A stretch of 64,000 nucleotides of DNA from Tardibacter chloracetimidivorans (GTDB lineage: Bacteria; Pseudomonadota; Alphaproteobacteria; Sphingomonadales; Sphingomonadaceae). The position numbers and the translations under genes were made by a program. Below the pieces are notes generated by a model that was not told the origin of the DNA, searched no databases, and saw only the letters and a list, made by a program, of their open reading frames with translations. Below are positions 43,950-52,800 of the stretch, piece after piece; position 1 is the first letter of the stretch, and each line of letters starts with the position of its first letter. The stretch is from positions 1,351,501-1,415,500 of the forward strand of contig NZ_CP018221.1 in assembly GCF_001890385.1 (NCBI RefSeq), in the 5' to 3' direction.

Positions 43950-44969
43950 TCAGGCCGCCTTGCTAACCCTATCCGCCCGTTGAAGAAAGTCTATCAGCCC
44001 CCGCTCGTGCCGGGAGAGGTAGCGGGTGGCGCGCGGAAGCCGCACCGTGCCCGGCCCTTCGCCCAGCTTGGCGATGTCGATCAGATGCGGGTGAACATAG
44101 GATTTGCGCGCAACCGCAGGCGTGTTGCCAAGGGCCGCGGACACCCTTTCCAGCAGTCCCTTCAGCGTAATGCCCTGTTCGCCCGCCTCGACGATCGCCG
44201 CATAGGCGATGACGCTCGCGCCCCAGGTGCGAAAATGCTTGGCCGTGAAGTCGCTTCCGGCCGCATCGCGGATATAGGCGTTGACGTCGCCGGACGTGAC
44301 TGGATGCCGCGCGCCATCTTCATCCACGAACTGAAACAGCGTCTGCCCCGGAAGATCCTGGCAGCGCTTCACCACCCGCGCCAGCGTGCGATCGGCCACC
44401 GTCACCTGATGCTGCTTTCCGGATTTGCCGCGATATTCCAGCCTCACGCGACCCCCCGTGATCCGCACGTGCCGGTCCAGCAGCGTGGTCGCGCCGTAGC
44501 TGCGGTTGGATTTCCGGTAGGCGTCGTTTCCCACCCGCACCTTGCCCAGATCAAGCAGCCGCACCACTGCCGCGACCACCGTCTTCTTTTCCGCCCGCCC
44601 GTTTCGCAGATCGCGCTCCACCTGCCGCCGCAATCGCGGCAGCGCTTCGCCGAACTGAAGGCAGCGGTCGTATTTCCTTGCTTCCTGGGCCTCGCGATAG
44701 GCGGTGTGGTAGCGGTACTGCTTGCGCCCCCGCGCATCATATCCGATGGCCTGCAAATGCCCGTTCGCATCAGGGCAGAACCAGCAGTTCACATAGGCAG
44801 GGGGAAGCCCGATGCCGTTCAGCCGCCGGATTTCTTCCGCGTCCTCGATTCGCCTGCCTCGCGCGTCGAAATAGACCCAGCCGATCCGATGCTTTTTTCG
44901 GGTGATCCCCTTTCCGGTGTCATCGACATAGACGAGCGCCGCCAGGGGCAAATCGGGTTCATGAGCCAC
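43950..44969 (-). CDS. DNA topoisomerase IB (poxvirus type)
   Basis: A 339-residue type IB topoisomerase that relaxes supercoils without ATP. Catalytic residues are visible: Arg in VRVGNDAYRKSNRSYG, Lys in YRGKSGK, the RTWGAS segment (FTAKHFRTWGAS), and the active Tyr291 in ARKSYVHP. The N-terminal domain begins AALVYVDDTGKGITRKK. The start is GTG 44969. It follows the 114-residue hypothetical gene after 51 bases, so it may be controlled from the regulatory region at 45.6 kb. Confidence 0.93.
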   Translation of the reverse strand: MAHEPDLPLAALVYVDDTGKGITRKKHRIGWVYFDARGRRIEDAEEIRRLNGIGLPPAYVNCWFCPDANGHLQAIGYDARGRKQYRYHTAYREAQEARKYDRCLQFGEALPRLRRQVERDLRNGRAEKKTVVAAVVRLLDLGKVRVGNDAYRKSNRSYGATTLLDRHVRITGGRVRLEYRGKSGKQHQVTVADRTLARVVKRCQDLPGQTLFQFVDEDGARHPVTSGDVNAYIRDAAGSDFTAKHFRTWGASVIAYAAIVEAGEQGITLKGLLERVSAALGNTPAVARKSYVHPHLIDIAKLGEGPGTVRLPRATRYLSRHERGLIDFLQRADRVSKAA

Positions 44970-45020
44970 GCGACCTAAACCCGATTACCCCCGCAGGGTT
45001 CCTGCCCGCGCGGGAAGCTT

Positions 45021-45365
45021 CTAATCGGCGACCGTCAATGCCTCGAAGACCAGGCGGTGCGTGGGATGCGGGCAGCCGTCGCGCATTTCATGTTCAATCA
45101 GCGAAATGTCCGCCACGATATGGCCCGGCATCACCAGTTCTGCGGTCGCAAGCTCGCGCACCAGCGCATCGACGCGCGCAGCATCGCCTCCGGTGAAACT
45201 CAGTTCAAGACGGTGGCGATGCCCGCTGAATGTGGCGCTGGCCCAGCCTTCGCTCGCCGTCGCCTCCACCACCATGGCGGGGAAGCTCTGCTGCCGCTCG
45301 TCTTCCAGGAACCGGCGGATGGCGCGCAACAATGCGCCCTGGACGCCTGAAATCACCGGTCGCAT
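45021..45365 (-). CDS. Conserved hypothetical protein, 114 aa
   Basis: A soluble alpha/beta protein, no signal, reading LEDERQQSFPAMVVEATASE, LELSFTGGDAARVDALVRELA and MPGHIVADISLIEHEM. I do not recognise the domain with certainty; the alternation suggests a small ferredoxin-like fold. It overlaps the upstream Cro-like gene by 13 bases, so the two are translationally coupled and likely share a function. Confidence 0.75.
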   Translation of the reverse strand: MRPVISGVQGALLRAIRRFLEDERQQSFPAMVVEATASEGWASATFSGHRHRLELSFTGGDAARVDALVRELATAELVMPGHIVADISLIEHEMRDGCPHPTHRLVFEALTVAD

Positions 45366-45550
45366 TTTGTCGCCTCCTTGTTGTGGCTGTTGATGAAGGC
45401 GAGCACGCGCCGCTCCATTCTTTGTCCGGGCTGACGTCCCCGTCTCAGGTCATGGACCAGCCGGGGGTCGCGCACGGCCCTGCGGCCAAAGAGGGTCGGC
45501 GGCGTGCCGGTTTCCTTCAGGTGACGCTCGATCTGCCATAGCAGGCTCAT
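45353..45550 (-). CDS. Small helix-turn-helix-like protein, 65 aa (Cro-like position)
   Basis: Reads LLWQIERHLKETGTPPTLFG, then RRAVRDPRLVHDLRRGRQPG and RMERRVLAFINSH. The pattern 'ETG.PPT.FGRRAVRDPRLV.DLRRGR' resembles a lambda-repressor-type helix-turn-helix: the RRAVRDPRLVHDL helix would contact DNA. ATG 45550 has AAAGGAG four bases upstream; the longer frame to 45685 runs over the operator. It is divergent from the S24 repressor across 98 bases with shared control sites, the arrangement of cro and cI. Confidence 0.75.
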   Translation of the reverse strand: MSLLWQIERHLKETGTPPTLFGRRAVRDPRLVHDLRRGRQPGQRMERRVLAFINSHNKEATKCDR

Positions 45551-45583
45551 GTCGCTCCTTTCCGCGATGCTCGAAATGAATCT

Positions 45584-45598
45584 GTTCCCGCTATGTTC
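45584..45598. promoter_or_regulatory. GTTC-N7-GTTC site (alphaproteobacterial LexA-box pattern)
   Basis: GTTC at 45584-45587 and again at 45595-45598 with exactly seven bases between. This direct repeat is the LexA operator described in Rhodobacter, Rhizobium and Caulobacter. It lies in the divergent gap of the S24 and Cro-like genes, 34 bases upstream of the latter. Confidence 0.55.
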
Positions 45599-45613
45599 CG
45601 CTAAATTTCCTAC

Positions 45614-45642
45614 TTGTCTAGGATTTTTCCTAGACATATATG
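45614..45642 (+). promoter_or_regulatory. Promoter and palindromic operator of the S24 repressor gene
   Basis: TTGTCT (45614-45619), 17 bases, TATATG (45637-45642). The palindrome TGTCTAGGA-TTTT-TCCTAGACA (45615-45636) fills the -35 and spacer, so a bound dimer would block the promoter. The predicted start of transcription falls at about 45649, the ATG itself, so the mRNA should be leaderless. Confidence 0.72.
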
Positions 45643-45648
45643 TTAATA

Positions 45649-46305
45649 ATGAGCAATGAAGCTGTACGATCGCGGCTGGATGCACTGATTGGCGCCAAAG
45701 GAGAGGATTATTCCTCGATCTCGCGGCTGATCGGTCGCAATGCCGCCTATATCCAGCAGTTCATCAAGCGCGGCATCCCCCGGCGTCTCTCTGAAGGGGA
45801 CCGAAAGCGAATCGCGCGCTATTTCGGCGTCGGTGAGGAAGAACTGGGGGGACCCGCCGCGCAGGAGGATGAGTCCCTCGCATCCGAATTCGTGCTTGTC
45901 CCCCGCTTCGACGTCGGGGCCTCGGCCGGGCCGGGCGCCCTGGCCGACCGCGAACGCGCGACCGACAGTGTCGCCTTTCGCGGTGACTGGCTCAGGCGCA
46001 TGGCGCTCGGCAATCCGCGCGATCTGTCGGTGATCCGGGTGACGGGCGATTCCATGTTTCCCACCCTCAGCGACGGCGACGAGATTCTGGTGGATGCGTC
46101 GGACGCCGCCGGCCGGCTGCGCGACGGCATCTATGTCCTTCGGGTCGACGGCGCGATCATGGTGAAGCGGCTCGCCGTCAATCCGGCCGGCCATGATTTC
46201 ACCGTCACAAGCGACAATCCGGCCTATCCGCCATGGACGGGGCTGGACCTGAACGCAGTGACTGTCATCGGCCGCGTCGTCTGGATGGGCCGCCGGATCA
46301 GCTAG
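45649..46305 (+). CDS. S24 family (LexA/cI-like) self-cleaving repressor
   Basis: A 218-residue protein. The N-terminal helix-turn-helix (SSISRLIGRNAAYIQQFI, residues 22-39) is followed by a linker with ASAGPG (Ala93-Gly94, a plausible cleavage bond) and the S24 peptidase with Ser135 in TGDSMFPTL and Lys173 in IMVKRL. ATG 45649 is chosen because no ribosome site exists and the promoter predicts a leaderless message beginning there; ATG 45640 overlaps the -10 box. It probably represses itself and the divergent Cro-like gene and is inactivated by RecA-type signals. Confidence 0.85.
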   Translation: MSNEAVRSRLDALIGAKGEDYSSISRLIGRNAAYIQQFIKRGIPRRLSEGDRKRIARYFGVGEEELGGPAAQEDESLASEFVLVPRFDVGASAGPGALADRERATDSVAFRGDWLRRMALGNPRDLSVIRVTGDSMFPTLSDGDEILVDASDAAGRLRDGIYVLRVDGAIMVKRLAVNPAGHDFTVTSDNPAYPPWTGLDLNAVTVIGRVVWMGRRIS

Positions 46306-46314
46306 GTTTCGGCC

Positions 46315-46491
46315 TTACCGGCCCCGGCGCATCAACCAGTGCAGCGTGGCAAAGGCGACGCCGCCCGCAAGCCCGACCAGCAGCCCCAGGCTGGGTTCAC
46401 CCAGATAAAGCCCTGCCCCCGCGCCCCCCAGCAGAAACAGCGCGACGAAAATGCCGCCGCCCGTTCCGGTCTTTTCTTTCCTGTCGATCAT
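46315..46491 (-). CDS. Small membrane protein, 58 aa
   Basis: Starts MIDRKEKTGTGGG and has two membrane helices (IFVALFLLGGAGAGLYLG, LGLLVGLAGGVAFATLHWL) with a basic end. AGGG lies just before ATG 46491. I do not recognise a family. It is convergent with the S24 gene and divergent from tamA. Confidence 0.65.
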   Translation of the reverse strand: MIDRKEKTGTGGGIFVALFLLGGAGAGLYLGEPSLGLLVGLAGGVAFATLHWLMRRGR

Positions 46492-46602
46492 ACCCTGCTT
46501 TGGCACGGCCGCGTGGCCCATGCCAGCCTTCAGCCGCATTTCGGAGCAATCCGCCGCACGGCAGCCCTATTTCTTCCGCTCGACGCGGAAAGCCGATAGA
46601 CA

Positions 46603-48591
46603 GTGCCGATGCAGCTTCCTCGGGCAGCGGCGGTCGCCGCGTTGATCTACGGTTTTGTCCTCTGCCCGCCCGCTCTGGCGCAGCAATCCACAATGCCGGA
46701 CTCGACTGCGCCTCCTCTGTCTTCCGGCGAACTTGCGCCTGACTCGCCGCTCGCACCGTTGTCGGACCTGGAGGTTCCCTGGCCCGAAATCGAGGACGCA
46801 GCCTCAATTCCCGGCGAAACGGATTCGGCGGTTCCGCCCGATCAGGCGGAACGGCGCTATTCGATCCGGGTCGAAGGCCTTGATCAGGTGGCGGGCGACG
46901 GCATCCGTCGGCAATTCGATGAGCTTTCGTCGTTGAAACGCGAAGCCGAGGGCGACGCCGACGCCAACGCCGCGCAGATCGACCGCCGCGCGCGCGAGGA
47001 TGTGGAACTGCTTCAGGACCTGCTTCGCGCGGCCGGCTATTACGAGGCGCGGGTGGAACGGCTCATCACTGCCGCGCCGGAAGACAAAACCCGGCTCCTC
47101 GTCACCTTCACCGTCGATCCGGGCAAGCTCTTCACCTATGCGATGGTCGATGTGACCGGGGTGGAACCCATCCGCTACGATGAGGTGCGCGGCCTGCTGA
47201 AACTCCAGTCGGGCGATCCGGTAGATACAGCCCGCACGCAGGCTGCGGAACTTGGCCTCAAGACCGATCTGCCGCGCCACGGCTATGTCTTTTCCAACGT
47301 GGGCGCGTCCGAGATCGTGGTCGATTTCGAGAGCGAGACCGGCAGCTATTCGATACCGGTCGAAACCGGCCCGCTGGCTCGCATGGGCGCGATCCGCGTC
47401 AGCGGCGACAGGATTTTCGGCCCGAAGCACATCGGCCGCATCGGGCGGTTCAATCCCGGCGATGTCTATGACGCCGACGACATCACCGATCTGCGTCGCG
47501 CGATCATCGCCACCGGTCTCGTCTCGGACGTGGATATCACTCCGGTGCGCGGAGCCGCCCTGGCCGACGGGTCCGTGCTTGCCGATCTGGACGTCCGGAT
47601 GAAGTCGGCGCCGATGCGCACCATCGCCGGATCGGCGGGTTATGACACCGGCCAGGGGGTCCGTGCGGAAATCAGCTGGCAGCACCGGAACCTCATCAGG
47701 CCGGAGGGAGCCGTCACCTTTCGCGGCATCGCCGGCACCAAGGAGCAGCTTGTCGCGGCCGAGCTTCGCCGTTCCAACTTCAAGCGGCGCGATCAGGTGC
47801 TGACCGGGCGCGTCGCTGTGCAGCGGCAGCGGCTTGACGCCTATGACGCGGAAACCGTCTCCATCGGCGGCGGCATAGAACGGCAGACCAATATCATCTG
47901 GCAGAAGAAGTGGGTGTGGGCATTAGGCGCCGAAATCGTCGCCACGCGCGAGGATGACAATTTCTCCCGCCTGGGGCTGCCCGATACGCGCACCTATTTC
48001 ATCGCCGCGACACCTGCGCGCCTCGCCTATGACGGTTCGGACGACCTGCTCGATCCGCATCGCGGCTTTCGCCTGTCCGCGCGCGTATCGCCGGAGCTGT
48101 CGCTTCAATCCGGCCAGTCCGGCTATGTCAAAAGCCAGATCGACGGCTCCGCCTATATGCCGCTCGGGTCGGACAATTATGTCCTCGCCGGACGTCTGCG
48201 CTTCGGCCAGATCAGCGGCGCGCCGCTTTTCAACATCGCGCCTTCGCGCCGCTTCTACGCGGGTGGCGGCGGCTCGGTCCGCGGCTATGGCTATCAGGCG
48301 ATCGGGCCGAAAGACCTGAACAACGATCCGATCGGCGGCCGCAGCCTGACCGAGGCAGCCATAGAGGCGCGTATCCGCTTCGGCAATTTCGGCGTCGTCC
48401 CCTTCCTCGATGCGGGACAGCTTTACACCAGCAGCCTCCCCCGCTTTTCCGGCATGCGCTATGGGGCAGGCCTCGGCGTGCGCTATTATTCCAGCTTCGG
48501 ACCGATCCGCGTCGATGTCGGCACTCCGCTCAACCCCGGCCCGGGCGACGGCCGCATCGCGCTCTATGTGTCGCTGGGGCAGGCGTTCTGA
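46603..48591 (+). CDS. tamA: TamA, outer-membrane BamA-family protein
   Basis: A 662-residue outer-membrane protein of the translocation and assembly module. A signal peptide (ALIYGFVLCPPALAQ) and a Pro/Ser-rich stretch lead to POTRA domains (YSIRVEGLDQVAGDGIRRQF, FTVDPGKLFTYAMVDVTG, IRVSGDRIFGPKHI) and the Omp85 barrel (about 330-662), including GGGGSVRGYGYQAIGP and the terminal aromatic residue (SLGQAF). The start is GTG 46603 or ATG 46609. It overlaps tamB by one base; the two span the envelope together. Confidence 0.93.
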   Translation: MPMQLPRAAAVAALIYGFVLCPPALAQQSTMPDSTAPPLSSGELAPDSPLAPLSDLEVPWPEIEDAASIPGETDSAVPPDQAERRYSIRVEGLDQVAGDGIRRQFDELSSLKREAEGDADANAAQIDRRAREDVELLQDLLRAAGYYEARVERLITAAPEDKTRLLVTFTVDPGKLFTYAMVDVTGVEPIRYDEVRGLLKLQSGDPVDTARTQAAELGLKTDLPRHGYVFSNVGASEIVVDFESETGSYSIPVETGPLARMGAIRVSGDRIFGPKHIGRIGRFNPGDVYDADDITDLRRAIIATGLVSDVDITPVRGAALADGSVLADLDVRMKSAPMRTIAGSAGYDTGQGVRAEISWQHRNLIRPEGAVTFRGIAGTKEQLVAAELRRSNFKRRDQVLTGRVAVQRQRLDAYDAETVSIGGGIERQTNIIWQKKWVWALGAEIVATREDDNFSRLGLPDTRTYFIAATPARLAYDGSDDLLDPHRGFRLSARVSPELSLQSGQSGYVKSQIDGSAYMPLGSDNYVLAGRLRFGQISGAPLFNIAPSRRFYAGGGGSVRGYGYQAIGPKDLNNDPIGGRSLTEAAIEARIRFGNFGVVPFLDAGQLYTSSLPRFSGMRYGAGLGVRYYSSFGPIRVDVGTPLNPGPGDGRIALYVSLGQAF

Positions 48592-51500
48592 TGACAGAAA
48601 GCGCCCCCCCTCCCGCCCTTGAGGATGAAGACGAAGGCCGGTCGGTGCTCGCGCGGCTTCTGCTGTGGTTCGGCTTCGGCCTCGCCTCGCTCGCGCTCTT
48701 TGCCGCAGCGCTCGTCGTGGTGCTCGACACCGGCCCTGGCCGACGCTTCGTCGCCGATCAGATTCAGCGCGTGGCGCTGGGATCGGGCCTGCGCATGTCG
48801 ATCGGGCGGATCGAAGGCTCGATCTACGGCCGGATGACGTTGCGCGATGTGCGCCTGTCGGACACTGAGGGCATGTTTGCCGATAGTCCCGAATTGACGG
48901 TGGACTGGCGACCGGCGGCGTGGCTTGCGAACCGGCTCCAGATCAACGAGTTCGCCTCGCCGCTCATCCGCCTCCACCGCCTCCCGAAGCTCGCGCCGAG
49001 CGAGCGCAAGGACGGCGCGATCCTTCCCAGCTTCGACATTCGCGTGGCGAAGCTCCAGATCAACCGCCTGTGGTTTGGCCCCCGGGTCGCGGGCGAGCCG
49101 CGAAGCGGCATCATCATTGGCGAGGCCGACATCCGCTCGGGACGGGCGCTGATCCAGCTTGCGGCAAAACTGCGCGACGGGGACGACAGGTTCGCCTTCA
49201 TCCTCGACGCCGAGCCGGACCGCGACCGCTTCGATCTCGATGCCGGAATGTTCGCGCCCAGCGGCGGGTTGACGGGCCGGCTGCTCGGCTTGAAGCAGGC
49301 GATGGAATTGCGCGTGACAGGCGACGGCAGTTGGCAGAACTGGACCGGCAAGGCCAACGCCCGCGTCGACGATCTCCACCTGCTCGACCTCACACTGGTG
49401 ATGTCGAAAGGGCAGTTCGATCTGTCGGGCACCGCCGCGCCGACATCCCTCCTTTCCGGAAAGCTCCAGCGCCTCACCGCGCCGCGCGTGTTCATCACCT
49501 CGGCCGCCAAGCTGGAAGCACGCCGGCTCGATCTCACTGCATCGCTGCGTTCGGCCGCCATTCAGATCGATTCGGCCGGCATGCTGAATCTGGCCGAAAG
49601 CAGCTTCGAAGGCTTTTCCGTCAACGCGGTCCTGCTGAAGCCCGAGGCGCTGTTCCCGAACATGAGCGGGCGCGACATCCGCCTGCGCGCGACCGTGGCC
49701 GGGCCGTTCTCCGCTCCAACCCTCGAATACACCGCCACCAGCCCCTTTGTCGCATTCGACAACACGGGCTTCGAGCAGGCGCGGTTGAGCGGGCGGGCGA
49801 CCCTCGTCGGCGATCGCAAGACGATCCCTGTCACCTTCACCGCGCGCCGCGTGACCGGCGCTGGCGTTGAGGCGGAAGACATATTGCGCAACCTGCGCGT
49901 CGACGGGCCGCTTTTCCTCCAGAACAACCGCCTGTTCAGCGACCGGCTTGCCGTGCGCTCCGACAAGGTAAACGGTCGCGGCGGTCTCACGCTCGATCTC
50001 AGGACCGGCGTCTACGCAGTGATGCTGGACGGAAAGCTCAACCGCTATCTGATCCCAGGCATCGGCATCGTCGACGTCGAGACCCGGCTCAAGGTGGTTC
50101 CCGGCGCGCCGCGTGGTTCGATGCTCACGGGCACCGCCAAGGCATGGGTCCGACGGCTGGACAATGCCTTTTTCCGCAGCATCACCGGTGGCCTGCCGGT
50201 GATCGAGACCAGCCTTGCCCGCGGACCGGATCGGGTCATCCGCTTTTCGAACACCCGCCTCAGCGCGCCTGAAATCCAGCTTTCCGGCGCCGGGCTGCGC
50301 AGGACGGACGGCAGCTTCCGTTTCGAAGCGCGGGGAAGGCAGGACCGCTATGGCGCTCTGGAACTCGACCTCGACGGGCCATTGTCCCGCCCCCGGGTAG
50401 ATTTGCTGCTCGCGCGCCCGCACCTGGGCGCGGGACTTGCCAATGTATCGATCCAGCTCCTCCCGCAGGACGACGGCTGGCGCTATACGGCGGACGGCCA
50501 GTCGATCCTCGGCCCGTTCAACAGCAACGGACGGCTGCTCTCGCCGCCCGGCCAGCCTTTCGTCATCGACGTCGCCCGGCTGTCAGTAGGCGGCACGACG
50601 TCCAGCGGCGTGCTTCGTTCCGCCACCGGCGGGTTTTCCGGAACGCTCGCCCTGTCAGGGGGCGGCGTCAGCGGCCAGATCGCGCTTCGCCCGGTCAACG
50701 GTGTACAACGCATCGACGCCGAACTGGACATTCGCCGCGCCCGCTTCCCCGGTCCGCCCTCCATCTTCATCGGCCGTGGCAGCATCAACGCAATGGCGAT
50801 GCTCTACCCGTCCGGGCCGACGGTGAACGCCACCGTCAACGCCAGGCGGCTACGCTACGGCCGGATGCTGCTGAGCGAGCTTACCGGCAGCGCCGACATT
50901 GCCAATGGCGCGGGCAATGTGAACGCAAAGCTTGCGGGCACGGCCAACATCCCCTTCAGCTTCGACGCCAAGGCCAGCTTTTCGCCCGAGAGCATCACCA
51001 TCGGCGGCAGCGGCTCGCTTGAAAACCAGCCGATCAGGCTCGTCAGCCCCGCCGTCCTCGCGCGGGAAAAGGATGACTGGGTGCTGCGCCAGGTGCGGGT
51101 CGAGTTTGCCGGCGGCACGGCCGATCTGTCGGGCCGCTGGGGCCATGCGCGCATGGTCGACGCAAAACTCAATGACATCGGCCTCTCCATGCTCAACCTG
51201 TTCAACCCGGAGCTTGGCCTGTCCGGCCGCGCGTCGGGAACGATATCCTACAGCCAGGCGGCCAGGGGTCAGCTCCCCAAGGGCCGCGTCGCGCTTACGG
51301 TCCGCAACCTCAGCCGGGCCGGACTGGCGCTCACCTCCACCCCGTTCGACCTTGGCGTCGCGGCGCTGCTTGATGGCCGGGTGGGCGCGCTTCGCGGCGT
51401 CATCCGCTCAAAGGGCCAGATCGTCGGCAGGGCGCAGGGGCGCATCACTCCAATTCCAGGCGATGCCGAAGACCCGCTGCTGGAGCGGCTGTTCGCCGCG

Positions 51501-52784
51501 CCACTGTTCGCCCAGCTTCGCTACAATGGTCCGGCTGAGGCGCTCTGGCGGCTGACAGGCATCGAAACGCTGGACGTCTCCGGCCCTGCGGCGATCGCGG
51601 CCGACATCGGCGGCAGATTTGGCGAGCCGGAGATTCGCGGCGTCTTCCGCACCTCCGCCGCGCGCGTCGAAAGCCGGGTGATCGGAGCCGTCGCCAATCA
51701 GATCAAGGCGGAAGGAAGGTTCAACGGGTCGCGCCTCGTCATCCCGCGCTTCACCGGCGTCACTCCGAACAAGGGCTCGGTCAGCGGCAATGCCGTGATC
51801 GAACTGTCGGCCGAGACCGGCTTCGGGCTCGATGTCCTCGTCAATGCCGAAAATGCGCGCGTCATCGACCGCGACGATCTGCGCGCCGATGTCACCGGGC
51901 CGATCCGGCTGAAGTCCGACTCCAGCGGCGGCCTCATCAGCGGCAAGGTGCGGGTGGACCGCGCCCGCTTCCGCCTGGGTCGCGCGGCTGCAGCCGCCGT
52001 GCCCCGGATGGAAGTGCGGGAGGTCAATCGCATCGCGTCAGGGGAGGAAGACGAAGAACCCGCCAGGCCGTGGAAGCTCGATATCGAGGCATCGGGCCGC
52101 AATCAACTGATGGTCACCGGCCTTGGGCTGGATTCGGAATGGCGGGCAGACCTACAGATCGGCGGCGACACCAACCAGATGGCGATTTCCGGCACCGCCA
52201 ATCTGGTGCGCGGCGCCTATGAGTTTGCCGGCAAGCGGTTCGAGCTGACGCGCGGGCAGATCCGCTTCACCGGCGAATATCCGCCCGATCCCACGCTCGA
52301 CATCGCGGCCGAAGCCAATGTGCAGGGTCTGTCCGCCACCATCCGCGTCACGGGCACCGGCCTGCGGCCCGAAATCACCTTCGCAAGCATTCCGGCGCTG
52401 CCGGAGGACGAGGTGCTGTCCCGCCTTCTCTTCGGCACCTCGGTCGCCAATCTGTCCGCCCCCGAGGCGCTCCAGCTTGCCGCCGCCGCCGCCTCGCTGC
52501 GCAGCGGCGGGCGCAGCGCGGGCAATCCGCTCAACAAGCTGGGACGCGCCATCGGGGTGGACCGCATTCGCGTACTTCCCGGCAATGATCAGACCGGACA
52601 GGGCACCACCGTCGCCGCAGGCAAATACATTGGCAAGCGCGTCTATGTGGAGGTCGCGTCCGATGCGCAGGGTTATTCGGCGACCCAGATAGAGGTGGAG
52701 CTGACCCGCTGGCTCTCGGTCCTGTCGCGCGTTTCGACGCTTGGCGAAACCAGCGTCAACGTGAAGGTGTCGAGGGACTATTGA
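48591..52784 (+). CDS. tamB: TamB, translocation and assembly module inner-membrane component (DUF490)
   Basis: A 1397-residue AsmA-like protein. One N-terminal membrane helix (LLLWFGFGLASLALFAAALVVVL) anchors a very long periplasmic beta-helical body and the C-terminal DUF490 domain (LDIEASGRNQLMVTGLGLDS, FELTRGQIRFTGEYPPDPTLD, LFGTSVANLSAPEALQL, AAGKYIGKRVYVEVASDA). It helps insert outer-membrane proteins and moves phospholipids across the periplasm. Length is normal. Expressed with tamA (one-base overlap). Confidence 0.94.
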   Translation: MTESAPPPALEDEDEGRSVLARLLLWFGFGLASLALFAAALVVVLDTGPGRRFVADQIQRVALGSGLRMSIGRIEGSIYGRMTLRDVRLSDTEGMFADSPELTVDWRPAAWLANRLQINEFASPLIRLHRLPKLAPSERKDGAILPSFDIRVAKLQINRLWFGPRVAGEPRSGIIIGEADIRSGRALIQLAAKLRDGDDRFAFILDAEPDRDRFDLDAGMFAPSGGLTGRLLGLKQAMELRVTGDGSWQNWTGKANARVDDLHLLDLTLVMSKGQFDLSGTAAPTSLLSGKLQRLTAPRVFITSAAKLEARRLDLTASLRSAAIQIDSAGMLNLAESSFEGFSVNAVLLKPEALFPNMSGRDIRLRATVAGPFSAPTLEYTATSPFVAFDNTGFEQARLSGRATLVGDRKTIPVTFTARRVTGAGVEAEDILRNLRVDGPLFLQNNRLFSDRLAVRSDKVNGRGGLTLDLRTGVYAVMLDGKLNRYLIPGIGIVDVETRLKVVPGAPRGSMLTGTAKAWVRRLDNAFFRSITGGLPVIETSLARGPDRVIRFSNTRLSAPEIQLSGAGLRRTDGSFRFEARGRQDRYGALELDLDGPLSRPRVDLLLARPHLGAGLANVSIQLLPQDDGWRYTADGQSILGPFNSNGRLLSPPGQPFVIDVARLSVGGTTSSGVLRSATGGFSGTLALSGGGVSGQIALRPVNGVQRIDAELDIRRARFPGPPSIFIGRGSINAMAMLYPSGPTVNATVNARRLRYGRMLLSELTGSADIANGAGNVNAKLAGTANIPFSFDAKASFSPESITIGGSGSLENQPIRLVSPAVLAREKDDWVLRQVRVEFAGGTADLSGRWGHARMVDAKLNDIGLSMLNLFNPELGLSGRASGTISYSQAARGQLPKGRVALTVRNLSRAGLALTSTPFDLGVAALLDGRVGALRGVIRSKGQIVGRAQGRITPIPGDAEDPLLERLFAAPLFAQLRYNGPAEALWRLTGIETLDVSGPAAIAADIGGRFGEPEIRGVFRTSAARVESRVIGAVANQIKAEGRFNGSRLVIPRFTGVTPNKGSVSGNAVIELSAETGFGLDVLVNAENARVIDRDDLRADVTGPIRLKSDSSGGLISGKVRVDRARFRLGRAAAAAVPRMEVREVNRIASGEEDEEPARPWKLDIEASGRNQLMVTGLGLDSEWRADLQIGGDTNQMAISGTANLVRGAYEFAGKRFELTRGQIRFTGEYPPDPTLDIAAEANVQGLSATIRVTGTGLRPEITFASIPALPEDEVLSRLLFGTSVANLSAPEALQLAAAAASLRSGGRSAGNPLNKLGRAIGVDRIRVLPGNDQTGQGTTVAAGKYIGKRVYVEVASDAQGYSATQIEVELTRWLSVLSRVSTLGETSVNVKVSRDY

Positions 52785-52800
52785 GCCCGGTCAGCCGGGC
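52785..52800. other. Hairpin spanning the convergent tamB and lipoprotein ends
   Basis: GCCCGG-TCAG-CCGGGC directly follows the tamB stop and contains the stop of the facing gene. No U-run on either strand, so at most a weak bidirectional terminator. Confidence 0.45.
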
